From Chitinophaga pendula (lineage in GTDB: Bacteria > Bacteroidota > Bacteroidia > Chitinophagales > Chitinophagaceae): a stretch of 64,000 nucleotides of DNA. Both the position numbers and the translations under genes were made by a program. The notes beneath the pieces were generated by a model. It saw only the letters and a program-made list of their open reading frames with translations, had not been told where the DNA came from and did no database searches. Below, one piece after another: positions 62,948 to 64,000 of the stretch (positions within the stretch are counted from its first letter, which is position 1; each line of letters starts with the position of its first letter). The stretch lies in the NCBI RefSeq assembly GCF_020386615.1, contig NZ_CP077769.1, positions 1-64,000 on the forward strand, given 5' to 3'.

Positions 62948-63778
62948 ATGCGGAAAATAGTACTATATACCGGGATACTGACTACAATTGTGACCACTTC
63001 GTGCAATAACGAATTGCGTAGGATCGAGAAGAGCAATGATCCTGAGCGGAAGCTGGCGTATGCGAATAAGATGTTCGAAAAGAAGAAGTACCAGATGGCT
63101 CAGACTGTTTTTGAGGAATTGTTCCCTGTATATAAGGGGACTGAGAAGTTTGAGAATATATATTACCGGGACGCTTATTGTTCTTATTACCTGAAGGATT
63201 ATGTGCAGGCTGCCTATCACTTCAAGAACTACCTGGATGCGTTTCCGAACAGTCCGAGGGCGACAGAGGTGGATTATATGCAGGCTTATTGTTATTACAA
63301 GCAGTCTCCGAAGGTGACGTTGGATCAGACAAATACGATGAAGGCGATTGCGGCGATGCAGACGTTCATCAACAACTATCCGCAGGCGGAGAAGGTAGCG
63401 GAGGCTAACCTGGTGATAGAGTTGTGCAGGCGGAAGCTGGAGAAGAAGGAGTTTAACAATGCGGAGCTTTATTATAACCTGGGATATTACAAGAGTGCGG
63501 GCATTGCTTTTAAGAGCCTGATGCGTAACTACCCGGATTCTGATAGGAGCGACGGTTATAAATATATGGCTATCAAGGCATATTTCAACTATGCGCGGAA
63601 TAGTGTCCGAGACAAGCAGAAGGAACGTTTTGAGCAGGTGCTAACGGAGTACCTGGATTTTGCGGATCACTATCCGAGCAGCAAAATGAAGCCTGAAGCG
63701 GAAAAATATTATACCTTAGCACAAAACAACATTAAAACGCTGGATAATGAGCAAGATAAAGAGAAGTCTAACCAATAG
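62948..63778 (+). CDS. bamD: Outer-membrane assembly lipoprotein BamD
   Basis: 276 aa from ATG 62948. The lipoprotein signal MRKIVLYTGILTTIVTTSC (Cys19) begins exactly here, whereas the same frame upstream to 62717 encodes 77 residues with no homology and overlaps a promoter element. Tandem TPR helices cover the mature protein (ERKLAYANKMFEKKKYQMAQTVFEEL, then YYRDAYCSYYLKDYVQAAYHFKNYLDAFP). BamD is the essential lipoprotein partner of BamA in beta-barrel insertion. The 3' end overlaps the next gene, rpoZ, by 32 bp in another frame, so the two are coupled. Confidence 0.92.
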   Translation: MRKIVLYTGILTTIVTTSCNNELRRIEKSNDPERKLAYANKMFEKKKYQMAQTVFEELFPVYKGTEKFENIYYRDAYCSYYLKDYVQAAYHFKNYLDAFPNSPRATEVDYMQAYCYYKQSPKVTLDQTNTMKAIAAMQTFINNYPQAEKVAEANLVIELCRRKLEKKEFNNAELYYNLGYYKSAGIAFKSLMRNYPDSDRSDGYKYMAIKAYFNYARNSVRDKQKERFEQVLTEYLDFADHYPSSKMKPEAEKYYTLAQNNIKTLDNEQDKEKSNQ

Positions 63779-64000
63779 TCTTAATCCTTGGGTAGAGACA
63801 AAGAACACTACCGATATCAAGAACAGGACCGGTAACCTGTATGAATCTATTGCCGTTATAGCCAAACGCGCCAATCAGATCAACATTTCCGTTAAGGAAG
63901 AGCTGCATTCTAAACTGGAGGAGTTTGCCAGCCATACTGATAACCTGGAAGAAGTGCACGAGAATAAGGAGCAGATCGAGATCTCCCGTTTTTATGAGCG
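63747..64000 (+). CDS. rpoZ: RNA polymerase omega subunit, partial (window end)
   Basis: 84 complete codons from ATG 63747, still open at the window edge. It reads MSKIKRSLTNSLNPWVETKN, then LYESIAVIAKRANQINISVKEELHSKLEEF, the Rpb6/omega-type pattern of Bacteroidota, where the gene follows bamD. Omega assists assembly and stability of RNA polymerase. It starts inside the end of bamD (+1 frame relative to it). Confidence 0.85.
   Translation, partial: MSKIKRSLTNSLNPWVETKNTTDIKNRTGNLYESIAVIAKRANQINISVKEELHSKLEEFASHTDNLEEVHENKEQIEISRFYE

Noticed and set aside
1..64000. tRNA, rRNA, integrase, transposase or prophage genes
   Set aside because: None could be recognised by eye; a dedicated RNA search was not possible, so a small ncRNA could have been missed.

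Overview
This 64 kb window comes from a Bacteroidota chromosome, most likely the Chitinophagaceae (Chitinophaga-like). The indicators are a SusC/SusD pair under an ECF sigma/FecR switch, a T9SS-type C-terminal sorting domain, TAnnTTTG -7 promoter elements, A-rich start regions without Shine-Dalgarno sequences, and a division/cell-wall cluster with the order usual for this phylum. The genus is inferred from gene content and was not tested by any search.

Layout. 1-9008: 3' part of a very large NRPS gene (A-T-C-A-T-C-A-T-TE visible), whose first two visible modules are near-identical copies 3,075 bp apart. 9111-10304: lipoprotein with two retropepsin-like lobes and a PDZ domain. 10563-11849: MacB/FtsX-type permease. 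11963-16040: a coherent set (GntP-family permease, RidA, D-threonine-aldolase/D-serine-dehydratase-like PLP enzyme, M19 dipeptidase) that reads as a D-amino-acid or dipeptide salvage pathway, followed by an esterase-like lipoprotein. 17038-18547: a lipoprotein and a SUKH-like protein. 18798-19874: rpsF-rpsR-rplI, with rplI carrying an apparent +1 frameshift. 20195-20371: an unexplained array of TATA-headed units every 11 bp. 20447-23731: secreted endonuclease/exonuclease/phosphatase-fold protein. 24091-25825: AT-rich hipBA toxin-antitoxin locus with a perfect 17-bp inverted repeat around its promoter and a frameshifted hipA. 25917-27764: htpG.

28369-35993 (minus strand): sigma factor, FecR, SusC, SusD and a secreted glycerophosphodiester phosphodiesterase, together a candidate uptake system for a glycerophosphodiester-containing nutrient. 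36134-38898: recJ and a polyprenyl diphosphate synthase. 39190-40740: an OmpA-family porin with a textbook Bacteroidota promoter. 40926-42878: kup. 42970-44724: GH123/DUF4091-like secreted protein. 44804-45382: Crp/Fnr regulator.

45558-62136 (minus strand): the complete dcw run mraZ-rsmH-ftsL-ftsI-murE-mraY-murD-ftsW-murG-murC-ftsQ-ftsA-ftsZ, without murF or ddl. These genes make lipid II and build the divisome. The divergent side starts bamD (62948) and rpoZ (63747, cut by the window end). The intergenic region between mraZ and bamD holds MraZ-box-like repeats, an operator-like palindrome, and a second 11-bp-period array related to the first. The two arrays are the structure least explained by known features and are the best candidates for something undescribed. 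No tRNA, rRNA, CRISPR array, transposase or integrase was recognised.
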